A stretch of DNA of 63,024 bases from Desulfobulbaceae bacterium. GTDB taxonomy: Bacteria > Desulfobacterota > Desulfobulbia > Desulfobulbales > SURF-16. Numbering within the stretch: position 1 is the first letter of the stretch; each line of letters opens with the position of its first letter. The stretch is from positions 1 to 63,024 of the forward strand of contig PKTX01000081.1 in NCBI GenBank assembly GCA_002868945.1, in the 5' to 3' direction. Of the stretch, positions 28,749-37,986 are shown piece after piece. Made by a program: the position numbers and the translations under genes. The notes beneath the pieces were generated by a model, which saw only the letters and a list, made by a program, of their open reading frames with translations, was not told the origin of the DNA and made no database searches.

Positions 28749-28767
28749 TCCCTGCATCGCCACCAAA
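28749..28767 (+). other. attR-like direct repeat
   Basis: An exact copy of the 19-base TCCCTGCATCGCCACCAAA found at the end of tRNA-Met (13946-13964). The base before it differs (A instead of T), so the shared block ends there. Confidence 0.85.
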
Positions 28768-28800
28768 CAGCAATCCGGCCTGCCGGTTTATGCCATATCG

Positions 28801-28835
28801 CCCCGAGTTTCCCAAGCGGATCTCGGGGTTTTTTT
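28801..28835 (+). terminator. Displaced native terminator of tRNA-Met
   Basis: CCCCGAG / CTCGGGG stem followed by seven T, 33 bases after the attR copy. In the pre-integration chromosome it would have stood just behind tRNA-Met. It now follows hsdR at about 170 bases. Confidence 0.8.
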
Positions 28836-28878
28836 GTGACCGGCGGCAAAGGGGCCGACCGCTGAAATGCGGGGAGAT

Positions 28879-30378
28879 CTAGCCGGCGTTGTCCGGCAGG
28901 GAGGGGTGGTTTTCCGGCTCTGCCGGGAAGGTGATGGTGAACATGGCACCCTTGCCGTCCGGGTTATTGGCCACCGTGATGCTGCCGCCGTTGTGCTGTT
29001 CGACCAGGCGCTTGGTGATGGCCAGCCCCAGGCCGGTGCCCTGCGACTTGGTGGTGAAAAAGGGATTAAAGACCTTATCAAGGGAGGCCTCATCTATGCC
29101 CTTGCCGTTGTCGCTGATGCGAATCTGCACCCAGCCCTCGGCAAGCGCCAGGGTTTGGAGGCTGATCACACCGTGCGTTTCGCCGGTGGCGGCCATGGAG
29201 TCGGCCGCATTGAGGATCAGGTTGAGGAAGATCTGCTGCAGTTGGCCCGGATCCGCGACAATATGGGGCAGGTCATTGCCGATATCCTTGACGAATTCAA
29301 CATTGTTGTCCGCCTGCTTGTTCTTGTGGCGCGGTGTGCGCAGGGCAAAGCGTGCCGATTTCAGAGTAGTTTCCAGCACCTGATTGACATCCAGGGAGAT
29401 CATCTGCGGTTTGGGGGGCCGGGCATAGTTGAGCAGCCCCTTGAGCAGGCCGGTGATCCGGTCGATTTCATCAATGACGCGGCGGAGAATCTCTTTGTCC
29501 TCCGGGTTCAGGGGCGAATCGCGGCTCAGGACCTCCATGGACACCTTGATGCCGGCCATGGGATTTTTTATCTCATGGGCCATGCCGGCGGAGAGTTCAC
29601 CCACCACGGCCAGGCGCTCGGTTTCCTGCAGCCTGTCGTACTGATCCTTCAGGGAGACGGCCATCTCGTTAAAGGCTGTGGCCAATTCGTTGAATTCATC
29701 CTTGAGCTTTTCCTCTATCTGGTAGTCCAGCTTGCCCGCCTTGATTTTTCGGGTGGCGGCAAGCAGCTCGGCCACCGGCCCGGTGATGCTGCGGATGAAG
29801 TAGATGGAGATGACAATGCCCATCAGGAAGGAGAAGAGCAGGGTAACGGACAGGATTTTTTTGGCGGAGCTCACCTCGGCCATGGCGGCGTTGGTCTTGT
29901 TGCGCAGGGCTTTGTTGGCGTTGGTCACCATCCATTGCGATTTGTCGATGATGCGGTCGCCGATATCAGCGGCAAAGGTTTGCAGGCGCATGATCCGCTC
30001 CGGATCCGCCGTTGAGGTCATGAAGTAGCTGAGCGCCTCCTTGTACTGGTCGGTGAGTTCCTGCAGCTCCAGGATCTCTTTTTCCACCGGCGGCTCATGG
30101 TGGCAGTTGGTGCAGGTCTGGGCCCGGTCACGCAGGGTGAGAACATTATCGACAATGGTGTCCAGCTCCTTGCCGAAGGAGGTGCCGGTGGTATAGAGAT
30201 TTGACTGGACGGTCTGGACGTTGATCACCAGATCCTGGCGGATGACTTCCACCTTGTGGAGCAGGAGAAGGGCGGTGAGGTTTTCCGTGGTCTTGTCGAT
30301 AACGTGCAGGGTGATGACAACACCACTTACAAAGAGGAGAAAGAGCAGGAGAAAGGCAATGATGATTTTTTTTTTCAT
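28879..30378 (-). CDS. Sensor histidine kinase with a heme-binding periplasmic domain
   Basis: The 499-residue kinase has two membrane helices (residues 5-25 and about 175-195) bounding a periplasmic sensor region. That region contains a c-type heme motif, Cys89-TN-Cys92-His93, followed by a second His. A HAMP domain (FIRSITGPVAELLAATRKIKAGKL), a HisKA domain with MAHEIKNPMAG, and an HATPase domain with QIFLNLILNAADSM, DNGKGI and GTGLGLAI follow. It probably senses redox state or a ligand at the heme and phosphorylates a regulator that is not adjacent. It is last in a five-gene operon, overlapping the preceding gene by 4 bases. Confidence 0.9.
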   Translation of the reverse strand: MKKKIIIAFLLLFLLFVSGVVITLHVIDKTTENLTALLLLHKVEVIRQDLVINVQTVQSNLYTTGTSFGKELDTIVDNVLTLRDRAQTCTNCHHEPPVEKEILELQELTDQYKEALSYFMTSTADPERIMRLQTFAADIGDRIIDKSQWMVTNANKALRNKTNAAMAEVSSAKKILSVTLLFSFLMGIVISIYFIRSITGPVAELLAATRKIKAGKLDYQIEEKLKDEFNELATAFNEMAVSLKDQYDRLQETERLAVVGELSAGMAHEIKNPMAGIKVSMEVLSRDSPLNPEDKEILRRVIDEIDRITGLLKGLLNYARPPKPQMISLDVNQVLETTLKSARFALRTPRHKNKQADNNVEFVKDIGNDLPHIVADPGQLQQIFLNLILNAADSMAATGETHGVISLQTLALAEGWVQIRISDNGKGIDEASLDKVFNPFFTTKSQGTGLGLAITKRLVEQHNGGSITVANNPDGKGAMFTITFPAEPENHPSLPDNAG

Positions 30379-31289
30379 TCCTGCCCCCCCGCCTCTAGCA
30401 AGGCCGGCCGCGCCTCTTCCAGCATGGCCTCCACCTTGACGAACTCAGAGGCCATGGCCTTGACAAAACGGAGGGCCATGAAGTGGGCCAGCGCCTCCTG
30501 GCCGCGGAGGTTTTTGTCCATCTCCAGCAGGGCCCGGGCCAGTCTGTTGCGCAGCTGCGGGTCGAGTTCGTTGCGGACGCAGAGGGTTATTTCCGGCACG
30601 GCCGGCGAACTGCTGATGATGTGCAACTCCTGGCGGATGGAGCTGTCCTGGTCGGCCAGGCGTTTGAAGACGGTGCTCTTGGCCGCACCGATATCCGCCC
30701 TGCCGTCCAACACCGCAAAGATGGCCGAGGCATGGCTGCCGGAAAAGTAATGTCTGCTGAAATCGTTGTTGATATCATGGATGCCGTTTTGTTGCAGGTA
30801 GGAGAGCGGAAAGAGATAACCCTCCATGGTGGCCGGATCCACAAAGACGATACTCTTGCCGCGCATATCAGCGGCAGTGCGGATACCGGAATCGCGGCGC
30901 ACGAATATGTAGCCCTTTGAGGTCAGATCATTGTTGAGACCCACCGGATGGACCACCGGGTCCAGGTTCAACTCACGGATGCCCATGCTGGCCGTATAGG
31001 GGGTCAGAAAGGCGCCATCCAGCTTTCTGGCCTTAAAGCGCATGATTCCCTCACCGTAGCGGCTCATAATGGTGAGTCGCACCGTGATGCCCAGGTGATC
31101 GGAAAGATAGTCGGCCAGATGGCGATAGCGTTCCATCTGATCAAAGATGTTGTGCTCCGGCTCAATGCCGATGAGCAGTTCCTCGGCTTGCTCCGCGGCA
31201 AGGCTGACCCCGGTCGTTCCCAACAGCAGAAAGAGGAGGAGGGCGACAAGGCCATGCCGCCGGCATATTTCAAGAAATCCCTGCCTCAT
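30375..31289 (-). CDS. PhnD-like periplasmic solute-binding protein
   Basis: The 304-residue exported protein (signal sequence to about residue 32, ...TGVSLAAEQ) has the phosphate/phosphonate-type binding fold: LLIGIEPEHNIFDQMERYRHLADYLSDHLGI at the start and GKSIVFVDPATMEGYLFPLSYLQ in the middle. No permease or ATPase gene is nearby. Such orphan proteins often feed ligand information to sensor kinases; with the kinase overlapping by 4 bases downstream, that role is likely here (inference). The ligand is unknown. It overlaps the upstream gene by 4 bases. Confidence 0.8.
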   Translation of the reverse strand: MRQGFLEICRRHGLVALLLFLLLGTTGVSLAAEQAEELLIGIEPEHNIFDQMERYRHLADYLSDHLGITVRLTIMSRYGEGIMRFKARKLDGAFLTPYTASMGIRELNLDPVVHPVGLNNDLTSKGYIFVRRDSGIRTAADMRGKSIVFVDPATMEGYLFPLSYLQQNGIHDINNDFSRHYFSGSHASAIFAVLDGRADIGAAKSTVFKRLADQDSSIRQELHIISSSPAVPEITLCVRNELDPQLRNRLARALLEMDKNLRGQEALAHFMALRFVKAMASEFVKVEAMLEEARPALLEAGGQE

Positions 31290-32224
31290 CGCACCACCCT
31301 GGTCGCCTCAATGAGCAGATGAATGGGGAAATTGATTCCCAGGCTGCGGGCTGCTCCCTGGTGGAATACCAGCTCTGTTTCCCGGAAGGTGTGCGCGGCA
31401 ATGCTGCCCGGCGACACGCCGGCGAGGATCTGGCCGGCCATCTCCGCCGCCATGCGACCTTGCGGTTGGGGCGGGTGGGAGAGGGTCATCAAGACTTCAG
31501 ATTCCGGCGGATGGGGCAGGATGTCGGCGGCCGGGATCTTTTTCTGGCCAAGGAGGGCCAGAATTTCCTCAATCCAGAGGTGGGTCAGTGAGCTGCCGGT
31601 GATAAAGACGGCGTCCGGGCTATGTTCCTTGAGTTGTGCCAGATCGTTGCGGGAGCGGATATCGATCTTACGGGTGAGAATGCCCTGCTGGCCGGCCAGG
31701 CCCCTGATTGCTTCATACTGACGGACGGAATCCTCCTCTATGCTGCTGTAAAGCACCCCCAGGGTCTGAAAGGATTTCAGATTTTTCAGGTAGCGGACAA
31801 TGCTTGACAGCGGCACCTTATAGCCGCAACCCGTGACGTTTTTGCCGGCCATGGCGGCATGATCCGGTTCATGCACACCGGCATAGATAAGCGGAATGGT
31901 GCTTTTTTCGTGCAGGGCCGCGGCAGTGGCAGGCCAGCCGTAGGTGACCATGAGGTTGACGTCAAAGGCGATGAGCTTGCGGGCCGCGTTGCTCCAGGAG
32001 ATGGGGTTGGGAAAGGGTTTCTGGACAATGATCTCCACCTTCTGCCGGCTGCCGAGCTGCTGGGTGAGTTCCTCGACAAAGCTCTTGTGCATCGCCTGGT
32101 AATAGGGGATATCGCCGGTCATGATGACGCCGATGCGTACCTCGGCACAGAGGTCGGCGGCAGCCGTCAGCGCCATGCAGACGGCCAGCAGTATTGGCAG
32201 CAACAGCCGGGCGAAGAAGTGCAC
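31286..32224 (-). CDS. ABC-type substrate-binding protein (ABC_sub_bind family), orphan
   Basis: A 312-residue protein with a signal peptide ending near residue 27 (ALTAAADLCAE). It then has EVRIGVIMTGDIPYYQAMHKSFVEELTQQLG and LGVLYSSIEEDSVRQYEAIRGLAGQQGI, typical of the type-1 periplasmic-binding fold in the ABC_sub_bind group. No transporter partners exist in the operon. Paired with the PhnD-like protein and the heme kinase it probably acts in sensing (inference). It starts 2 bases after the barrel gene stop. Confidence 0.78.
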   Translation of the reverse strand: MHFFARLLLPILLAVCMALTAAADLCAEVRIGVIMTGDIPYYQAMHKSFVEELTQQLGSRQKVEIIVQKPFPNPISWSNAARKLIAFDVNLMVTYGWPATAAALHEKSTIPLIYAGVHEPDHAAMAGKNVTGCGYKVPLSSIVRYLKNLKSFQTLGVLYSSIEEDSVRQYEAIRGLAGQQGILTRKIDIRSRNDLAQLKEHSPDAVFITGSSLTHLWIEEILALLGQKKIPAADILPHPPESEVLMTLSHPPQPQGRMAAEMAGQILAGVSPGSIAAHTFRETELVFHQGAARSLGINFPIHLLIEATRVVR

Positions 32225-32225
32225 G

Positions 32226-34199
32226 CTAAAAATACCTTTTTATTGTGAGAGTGGTGGTAAAGGCTTGACCATCAAAGGAGTCCTCTTCCCTGTCGTTGTA
32301 GATATCAAGATAGGATCTGAGCGACAGCTGCCAATCCTCGGAGATTTTTTTGGCAATATCCAGGTTGAGCACGGTTTCCGAGGCCTTAAGCGGTGAGCAT
32401 GCTTCCAGGGAAAAGGGGGCGCCGCCCACCACATCCCTATAGCCGGTTTTGCCCTCGGTGATGGTGTAGGTGATGCCGGCGCTGCAGCTGATATCGGCTC
32501 TCGGCAGGTAGTGCAGCGAGAGGGAAAAGGAGTTGGCCTCGTCCGTGTAGGGCACTCCCTGATCAATATAGGGGAGATCGCCGGTGTCCACGGTGAGCCA
32601 TTTGCCGTAGGCCAGATCCTGTGCCACATCCCAGCGTTGATAATACCAACTGGCGGTCAAGGAGAGCGGCGCAGCGATCTGCGTGGTGAGGCTGAGCAGG
32701 AACTGGTCGCGGCGGCCGTTTCGGTCCCCACCGTCCACCGTCACTGCCGGATCGCTGTTGAGATAGATCAGCGCGTCGCGGCTCGTGTCGGACATGAGAT
32801 ACTGGAGGTAGAGGTTGAGGCGGGGCGTGGGTGTCCAGGAGGTGGTGAAGCGCACCGTGTGGGATGAGTCGGGGGTACTGTTGTATGAGGGGTTGTGGAA
32901 ATCCTTATATTCATAGGAGGCCTTCATCTTCACTGTCCTGGCCGGCCTGAGGTGGGCGGTGAGGTTGAGGCGGTGGGTGCGGCTTTCATTGGGCAGAATG
33001 TGCCACTGCTCGGCGTCCTGGCGTTTGAGGTGAGAAAATTCGTAGGCGGCCAGGATGGCCAGCCTGGTGGAGGGGCGATAGCGGCTGGACAGGCTCAGGA
33101 CATTTTTTTCCGTGGAGATGTTGGTGCGCACCGGATAGGTCAGGCTGTTGGCCAGCCCCATCAGGGTGACACTCCGGGGAGTGTCCATATCCAGGGTGCG
33201 GTGCCTGTATTTAAAGAAAAGGCCGATCTGAGGATCCGGAATCCAGCGAAAGTCAAAGGCGCCCTTCCAGGTGGTTGACTCGGTCTTGCTGTAGTTGTTT
33301 TTCTGCTCCAGGTTGCTGAGGGTGGCGCCGGTGACAATGCCGCCGGTGTAGGAGGAGTGCAGCTTGACGGTGTGGCCTGCTGCTTCGGTCTCGGCCATGA
33401 CGTTGTGGGGGTAGATGTCGGCCGGCCGGTCCGTACTGCCGGGGTAGCTGTCATAGAGAATGTTGTGCGAGCCCGGCCTGAAACGGCTTGAGTCAAAGGC
33501 ATACTCAACCTCAATGGGTCCGGCATGAGTGTTGGCCCCCAGGGTGACGGCGTTTGATTTCCAGTTGATGTCGCGAGACTGGGAGGTCAGGTCAAGCTGG
33601 TCGAAACTGCCGAGCAGAAAGCGCTGCTGGATGGTGCCGTCCTTGCGCACATGCCGGTGGGTGACAAAGGCATGCATGGGAAAGTCGGGGGCCTTGAGGC
33701 GCAGGGAGAGCAGATTGCTGACAAAATCGGTGTCATAGGTGTCGGCCGGGTTGCGGTCCGTATAGCTCAACTCGCCCGGCACGCCGCCATAGCCATAGTT
33801 GATGTGGTTGAGGTTGTGATGCACCCCCACCAGGATGTCGCGGAACAGGACTAGATCGCGGTAGGCAAAACCGGCGTCTGTATAAAAGTCATGACTGCTG
33901 AGGAATTCGGAGTGGAGGTGGTAGCGATAGGGCAGGGGACAGGAGATCAGATTGACTCCGAAGGTGGCCGAGGAGTGGGGGTAGAGGCATTTGGCGGCCT
34001 GGTGCGAATCCTCCTTGAGCCAGCGGTAGCCCACAAAAAAATCACCTTCGGTCTCGTAATAGACGGCCGGCTCCTCCGGCGCCGCTTCCGCAGAGGGCAG
34101 GCTGCTCTCTTCCTCTGCCGCGGCAAGAAGGGCAAGCGGGCTCATGGGCACGAGGCCGACCAGAAAAGCGGCTATCAATTTTGCCCTGGAGTGTCTCAT
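32226..34199 (-). CDS. MtrB/PioB-like outer-membrane beta-barrel of a porin-cytochrome complex
   Basis: The 657-residue protein starts MRHSRAKLIAAFLVGLVP with a signal peptide, followed by a long run of alternating-hydrophobic strands and a C-terminal TTTLTIKRYF ending in Phe, as outer-membrane proteins do. Its ATG overlaps the decaheme gene stop (ATGA at 34196-34199). An MtrA/DmsE-type decaheme followed by a large barrel is the known arrangement in which the barrel sheathes the cytochrome through the outer membrane. Sequence likeness to MtrB is weak by eye, so the name rests on context and topology. Confidence 0.75.
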   Translation of the reverse strand: MRHSRAKLIAAFLVGLVPMSPLALLAAAEEESSLPSAEAAPEEPAVYYETEGDFFVGYRWLKEDSHQAAKCLYPHSSATFGVNLISCPLPYRYHLHSEFLSSHDFYTDAGFAYRDLVLFRDILVGVHHNLNHINYGYGGVPGELSYTDRNPADTYDTDFVSNLLSLRLKAPDFPMHAFVTHRHVRKDGTIQQRFLLGSFDQLDLTSQSRDINWKSNAVTLGANTHAGPIEVEYAFDSSRFRPGSHNILYDSYPGSTDRPADIYPHNVMAETEAAGHTVKLHSSYTGGIVTGATLSNLEQKNNYSKTESTTWKGAFDFRWIPDPQIGLFFKYRHRTLDMDTPRSVTLMGLANSLTYPVRTNISTEKNVLSLSSRYRPSTRLAILAAYEFSHLKRQDAEQWHILPNESRTHRLNLTAHLRPARTVKMKASYEYKDFHNPSYNSTPDSSHTVRFTTSWTPTPRLNLYLQYLMSDTSRDALIYLNSDPAVTVDGGDRNGRRDQFLLSLTTQIAAPLSLTASWYYQRWDVAQDLAYGKWLTVDTGDLPYIDQGVPYTDEANSFSLSLHYLPRADISCSAGITYTITEGKTGYRDVVGGAPFSLEACSPLKASETVLNLDIAKKISEDWQLSLRSYLDIYNDREEDSFDGQAFTTTLTIKRYF

Positions 34200-35215
34200 T
34201 GGCTGAACCTTCCCTGGCCCGAGGTTGACGGCAGATCCGAGCCATGGATGGTGGAGTGGCAATCCGTGCAGCGGCTGTAGAAGGCTCGGGCCCGATCCGC
34301 GCCGATACTGCCGCCTGTCTCGGTGTTGAGGCGGTGGCCTTCGTGACACTGCAGGCAGAGGAATGGCTCGCGGGCATTAAGGAGGCGGCTGTTCACCGAG
34401 CCGTGGGCGCTGTGGCAGTTGAGGCAATCCTCGGTGACATCGGCATGTTCGTAGAGAAAGGGCCCCCTTTTGTCGGGGTGACACTGGACACAGGTCTCCT
34501 TGACGCTGTCGCGCACCAGGTCATGGTCGGCAAAACTGCCATGGGGTGAATGGCAGTCAACACAGAAGACGCGCCCTTCCCGGAGGGGATGGCGGCTCGG
34601 CATGGCAAACTGGGCCTGCACCGTCTGATGGCAGGAGAAACAGAGTTGCCCCGAGGCCAGCGGCGTCACCTTCAGGTCCGGGCCGGCATGGACATCATGA
34701 CATTCAAAGCAGGAGACTTCGTTAAAGGCGTGTACTCCGGCGTTCCAGTTATGCAGGTTGAAGGTGGCATTGACGGTGTGGCACTTGAGGCAGACCAGGG
34801 ATTGGGCCGGAGCCGGCAGGTTTTTCAGGTCGATGAGGGTGTCGAAATTACAGGAGGTTTTGCGGCCCTGGGCCGCATTTTCTGCAACGAGTTCTGGGCT
34901 CAGATCCTTGATGGCCAGACTACCCGGGCCGTGGCACGATTCGCAGTCCACCAGGGGCATGCCTGATTCCTTCTTGAGCTGGGCCCCCATGGTGCTGGCG
35001 TCAAAGGCCAGGCGCAGCCGGTCATGTTCATGGCAGGCGGCCAGGCAGTTCTGGGTGCCGACATAATCGGCGTAGAGGTTGCCGACAAGCATCTTTTCGT
35101 ATTCACGGGTGGGCAGAATCGGCCTTGATTCCTTCATACGGGTGCAGGCGGCTAAGACCAAAAGGCTCATGGCAAGCAGGCCGGCCAGGCCCACCAGCTG
35201 TTTGTATGTGGACAT
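34196..35215 (-). CDS. DmsE/MtrA-type decaheme c-type cytochrome lipoprotein
   Basis: The 339-residue protein has a lipobox (LLVLAAC, Cys at about residue 24). It has ten heme sites: one CX3CH (CLAACH) and nine CXXCH (CESCH, CLKCH, CFECH, CFSCH, CVDCH, CVQCH, CLNCH, CLQCH, CTDCH). Spacing and the CHxxHG pairs match MtrA/DmsE-family proteins that carry electrons through an outer-membrane barrel. It would sit in the periplasm/outer membrane with the barrel encoded next. It is the first gene of the operon; GAGTTTCTCTAG precedes its ATG. The lipid anchor is an unusual addition. Confidence 0.88.
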   Translation of the reverse strand: MSTYKQLVGLAGLLAMSLLVLAACTRMKESRPILPTREYEKMLVGNLYADYVGTQNCLAACHEHDRLRLAFDASTMGAQLKKESGMPLVDCESCHGPGSLAIKDLSPELVAENAAQGRKTSCNFDTLIDLKNLPAPAQSLVCLKCHTVNATFNLHNWNAGVHAFNEVSCFECHDVHAGPDLKVTPLASGQLCFSCHQTVQAQFAMPSRHPLREGRVFCVDCHSPHGSFADHDLVRDSVKETCVQCHPDKRGPFLYEHADVTEDCLNCHSAHGSVNSRLLNAREPFLCLQCHEGHRLNTETGGSIGADRARAFYSRCTDCHSTIHGSDLPSTSGQGRFSQ

Positions 35216-35301
35216 CTAGAGAAACTCCTGTTGCTGAGGATCTGCACCGCAGGCAAAAGGTGGCGGGGCAGACCTTCTCCCCTCTGCCTGGTAATACAAG
35301 G

Positions 35302-35444
35302 TAGTGCCTGTCCAGAAATGGCCTTTTCGCCCGATCTCGGCGTCATGCTCAAAAAATAATGCTCGGAATATCGCATATATGCCTGTGCTTATTTTTCTCG
35401 CAGTCCTTGATCTCGAACGAAATGACCTATTTCTGGACAAACAC
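35302..35444. repeat. Dispersed repeat R2, copy B
   Basis: Begins TAGTGCCTGTCCAGAAATGG and ends CCTATTTCTGGACA, giving imperfect terminal inverted repeats about 13 bases long. The core matches copy A at 4127-4316 without that copy's inner insert. It lies in the upstream region of the decaheme operon. Confidence 0.8.
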
Positions 35445-35512
35445 AAGGTAATAATTTGAAATTTCATTATTTTTTATCACGGCAGCATGAAGGTTGTAAA
35501 TTGTTTCCTGTA

Positions 35513-37564
35513 TCAGGCCCTGGTGTTGGGCGGCGGCGGGATGCGGTAGGAGGAAATCTTGCGGCGCAGGGTATCCTTGGTGATACCCAGTTCGCGGCAG
35601 GTTGCCATGCGGCGCCAGTTGTTGCGATCCAGGGCCGCGGTAACCGCCAGTTTTTCAATCTCGGCCAGGGGCAGCGGCTCCAGGAAAAAGGCGCCGCCGG
35701 TGTCGTCCGTTTCCCGGGGACTGAAGGGCGCCGGCAGGTGTTCCGGTTTGATCATGCCGCCGGGACAGAGGATAAAGGCATATTCAATGATGTTCTGCAG
35801 CTCCCGGATGTTGCCGGGGTAGTCGTGCAGCATCAGGGTGCGCAAGGCCTCCTCCGATACCCCGCCGATATCGCGGCCCTTGTCCATGTCGAGCTTCTGG
35901 ACAAAGTGGTCAACCAGCAGGGGCAGGTCCTCCATGCGTTCCCGCAGGGGAGGCAGGCTGAGCTTGACCACGTTGAGACGATAAAAGAGATCGCCCCGAA
36001 AGGAGCCCGTCTGGACGGCCTGTTCCAGGTCCTGATTGGTGGCGGCAATAATGCGGACATCGGATTGGCAGGGGCGGCTGGAGCCCAACGGTTCGTATGT
36101 TTTGCTCTCCAGGACCCGGAGCAGCTTGACCTGCATGGCCGGCGAGATATCGCCGATCTCGTCCAGCAGCATGGTACCACCGGCAGCCGCGGCAAAACGG
36201 CCCTCCCGGTCCTGTTTGGCATCGGTAAAGGCGCCTGCCTTGTAGCCGAAAAGCTCCGCCTCCAGCAGGGTGTCGGGCAGGGCCCCGCAATTGACCGCGA
36301 CAAAGGGCCCCTTGCTGCGCAGGCTCATGTCATGCAGGGCCCGGGCCACCAGTTCCTTGCCGGTGCCCGACTCCCCCAGAATGAGGACGTTGCTGGCGCT
36401 TTGGGCCACAAGGGGTAAAATAGTGAATATCTTGCGCATGATCGGACTCTTGCTGAGGATGTCCGCCATGGAGTTGCGGCGAAAGAGACGCTGCTGCAGA
36501 TAGTTGACCACCCGCAGGTCGCGAAAGGTCTCGACGCCGCCCACCAGGTTGCCCTTGCCGTCGTAGATGGGGGCGGCGCAGATGCTCACCGGCACCTTCT
36601 TGTCATCCTTGGTGCGGATGGAGATACAGCGGCTGCTCTCCGGTTTGCCGGTGCACATGCTGTGGGCAATGGCGCAGGTCTCGCCGCTGATACTGGCGTG
36701 AAAGATGTCGCTGCACGACTTGCCCAGGGCCTCGGCCGCCGTGACGCCGGTAATCTTCTCGGCGGCCCGGTTAAAGGAGGTGATCTTCCAGCGCGTATCC
36801 ACCGTGAAGACGCCGTCGCCGATATTGTCGAGGATCATGGCGTGGTCCATGGCACTGTTGACATCGCGAAAGATCTGGACGCCGCCGGTGATGACGCCCT
36901 TGTCGTCACGGAGGGGTACGGTGTTGATGGTGGTGGCGATACGGCGGCCGTCGGCATGGGTGATGAACACCGAGCGGTTTTCCAGGGGCTTGCCGTCGGC
37001 CATGCTCCGGGCCATGACACAGTCGTCATCGCAGGCACTTGATTGAAAGACCTCGCGGCACGGTTTGCCGATGGCATCCCGGCGCTGCCAGCCCGTCAGT
37101 TTTTCCGCGGCCCGATTAAAGGAGGTGATGCGCCACTTTGTATCAATACTGAAGACCCCGTCAACAATGCTGTCCAGGATGAAGGTGAGAGGGGCCTGGG
37201 TTGGCGGGGCCTGCTCCGGCGCATGCAGGGCCCTGATAACCGTGGAGACCGGCAGGTGCCAATCTTTTTCAGTGGTGAAGGCCAGGCCGCAGCTCTGGCG
37301 GCCCGATCCCAGGGATTTTACCCAGCGCACCTTGGCACGGATCACTTCATCGGCCATGCCTCTCTCCATGGGCCGCAGCTCAAGGGCCTGATCGCGCTGC
37401 AGGGCCAGGGGGCCTTTGGTCTCCAGTTGCATGCCGTGCGGATGGACATCGCGACTCATGGCCGTGCCGAGGTGGCGGGACGGCTGGTCGTGCAGGCTGA
37501 ACATGAGGGTAAGGGGTGCCCGGACATGGGCACGCCGGTCAGCCGGACGTTTCTTTATGCGCAT
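35513..37564 (-). CDS. PilZ-PAS-PAS sigma-54 enhancer-binding activator
   Basis: The 683-residue regulator has four parts. An N-terminal PilZ-like domain (residues 8-115) has [10 protein letters not shown] and [11 protein letters not shown], the c-di-GMP-binding signature RxxxR and (D/N)xSxxG in slightly altered form. Two PAS domains (about 125-235 and 240-350) each hold cysteines ([26 protein letters not shown]). An AAA+ sigma-54 domain has Walker [19 protein letters not shown] and GAFTDA in place of the usual GAFTGA loop. The Fis-type helix-turn-helix is [17 protein letters not shown]. There is no receiver domain, so control is by ligand/redox rather than phosphorylation. A sigma-54-like site and tandem palindromes lie upstream. 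Confidence 0.9.
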   Translation of the reverse strand: MRIKKRPADRRAHVRAPLTLMFSLHDQPSRHLGTAMSRDVHPHGMQLETKGPLALQRDQALELRPMERGMADEVIRAKVRWVKSLGSGRQSCGLAFTTEKDWHLPVSTVIRALHAPEQAPPTQAPLTFILDSIVDGVFSIDTKWRITSFNRAAEKLTGWQRRDAIGKPCREVFQSSACDDDCVMARSMADGKPLENRSVFITHADGRRIATTINTVPLRDDKGVITGGVQIFRDVNSAMDHAMILDNIGDGVFTVDTRWKITSFNRAAEKITGVTAAEALGKSCSDIFHASISGETCAIAHSMCTGKPESSRCISIRTKDDKKVPVSICAAPIYDGKGNLVGGVETFRDLRVVNYLQQRLFRRNSMADILSKSPIMRKIFTILPLVAQSASNVLILGESGTGKELVARALHDMSLRSKGPFVAVNCGALPDTLLEAELFGYKAGAFTDAKQDREGRFAAAAGGTMLLDEIGDISPAMQVKLLRVLESKTYEPLGSSRPCQSDVRIIAATNQDLEQAVQTGSFRGDLFYRLNVVKLSLPPLRERMEDLPLLVDHFVQKLDMDKGRDIGGVSEEALRTLMLHDYPGNIRELQNIIEYAFILCPGGMIKPEHLPAPFSPRETDDTGGAFFLEPLPLAEIEKLAVTAALDRNNWRRMATCRELGITKDTLRRKISSYRIPPPPNTRA

Positions 37565-37631
37565 CCCTTTCCTCCTGTAGCGTGATTGAGCCGTTACGCT
37601 GCGCTGGAATATTCACCACTCCAGCTTGCGT

Positions 37632-37667
37632 GCCCTGACTCTGTTTTTCCCGTGACAGAGTCAGGGC
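37632..37667. other. 12-bp inverted repeat upstream of the sigma-54 activator gene
   Basis: GCCCTGACTCTG (37632-37643) and its exact reverse complement (37656-37667) enclose a 12-base loop. It lies between the sigma-54-like site at 37712 and the activator start at 37564, so it would be in the leader transcript. It could be an attenuator or an operator. The remaining gap from 37565 to 38099 contains no gene. Confidence 0.55.
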
Positions 37668-37711
37668 CGCCGGCCAAAGAGAGCATGGCATTTTTCTCCA
37701 TAAAAATATGC

Positions 37712-37727
37712 AGCAATAATCGAGCCA
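37712..37727 (-). promoter_or_regulatory. Candidate sigma-54 promoter before the PilZ-sigma-54 activator gene
   Basis: Minus strand reads TGGCTCGATTATTGCT: the GG and GC dinucleotides are 10 bases apart and only one of the 11 conserved bases (TGGCAC, TTGCT) differs. The start codon at 37564 lies about 137 bases beyond the expected transcription start. This suggests the activator may regulate itself. Confidence 0.42.
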
Positions 37728-37986
37728 TGACGATGGATGGGCCAGGTCACAGGTGGCAGTCAGGAGTGGAGGGCAGGGCGACGGAGCCCTTATGGTCAGC
37801 GGTGATATAGCCGAAGCCATGAGATGCGGCGGCTGCAAAAGTGGTGTCGGGCAAGGAGTGGGGCGGGGGAGTGCAGCACCTTGGCCCGCAAGGGGACGGC
37901 AGCCGCCATGGGGGCCAAGGTACCCGGCCGTTCCTCTCAAAAAAAAAGCATTTTGTGGCCCTGGTAGTGCTGCCTGGCCGTTAGGT

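Larger units (their letters stand above)
13946..28767. mobile_element. Genomic island in tRNA-Met carrying restriction/defence genes
   Basis: The 14.8 kb segment lies between two 19-bp copies of the tRNA-Met 3' end. It holds DUF3088, an Mrr-type endonuclease, hsdM-hsdS, a helicase with a DUF2290-like partner, an AlbA ATPase, an hsdR relic, fic and hsdR, all on the plus strand. The next genes outside are on the minus strand. No integrase, excisionase or transfer gene is visible, so the island is probably fixed or needs outside help to move. Confidence 0.8.
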
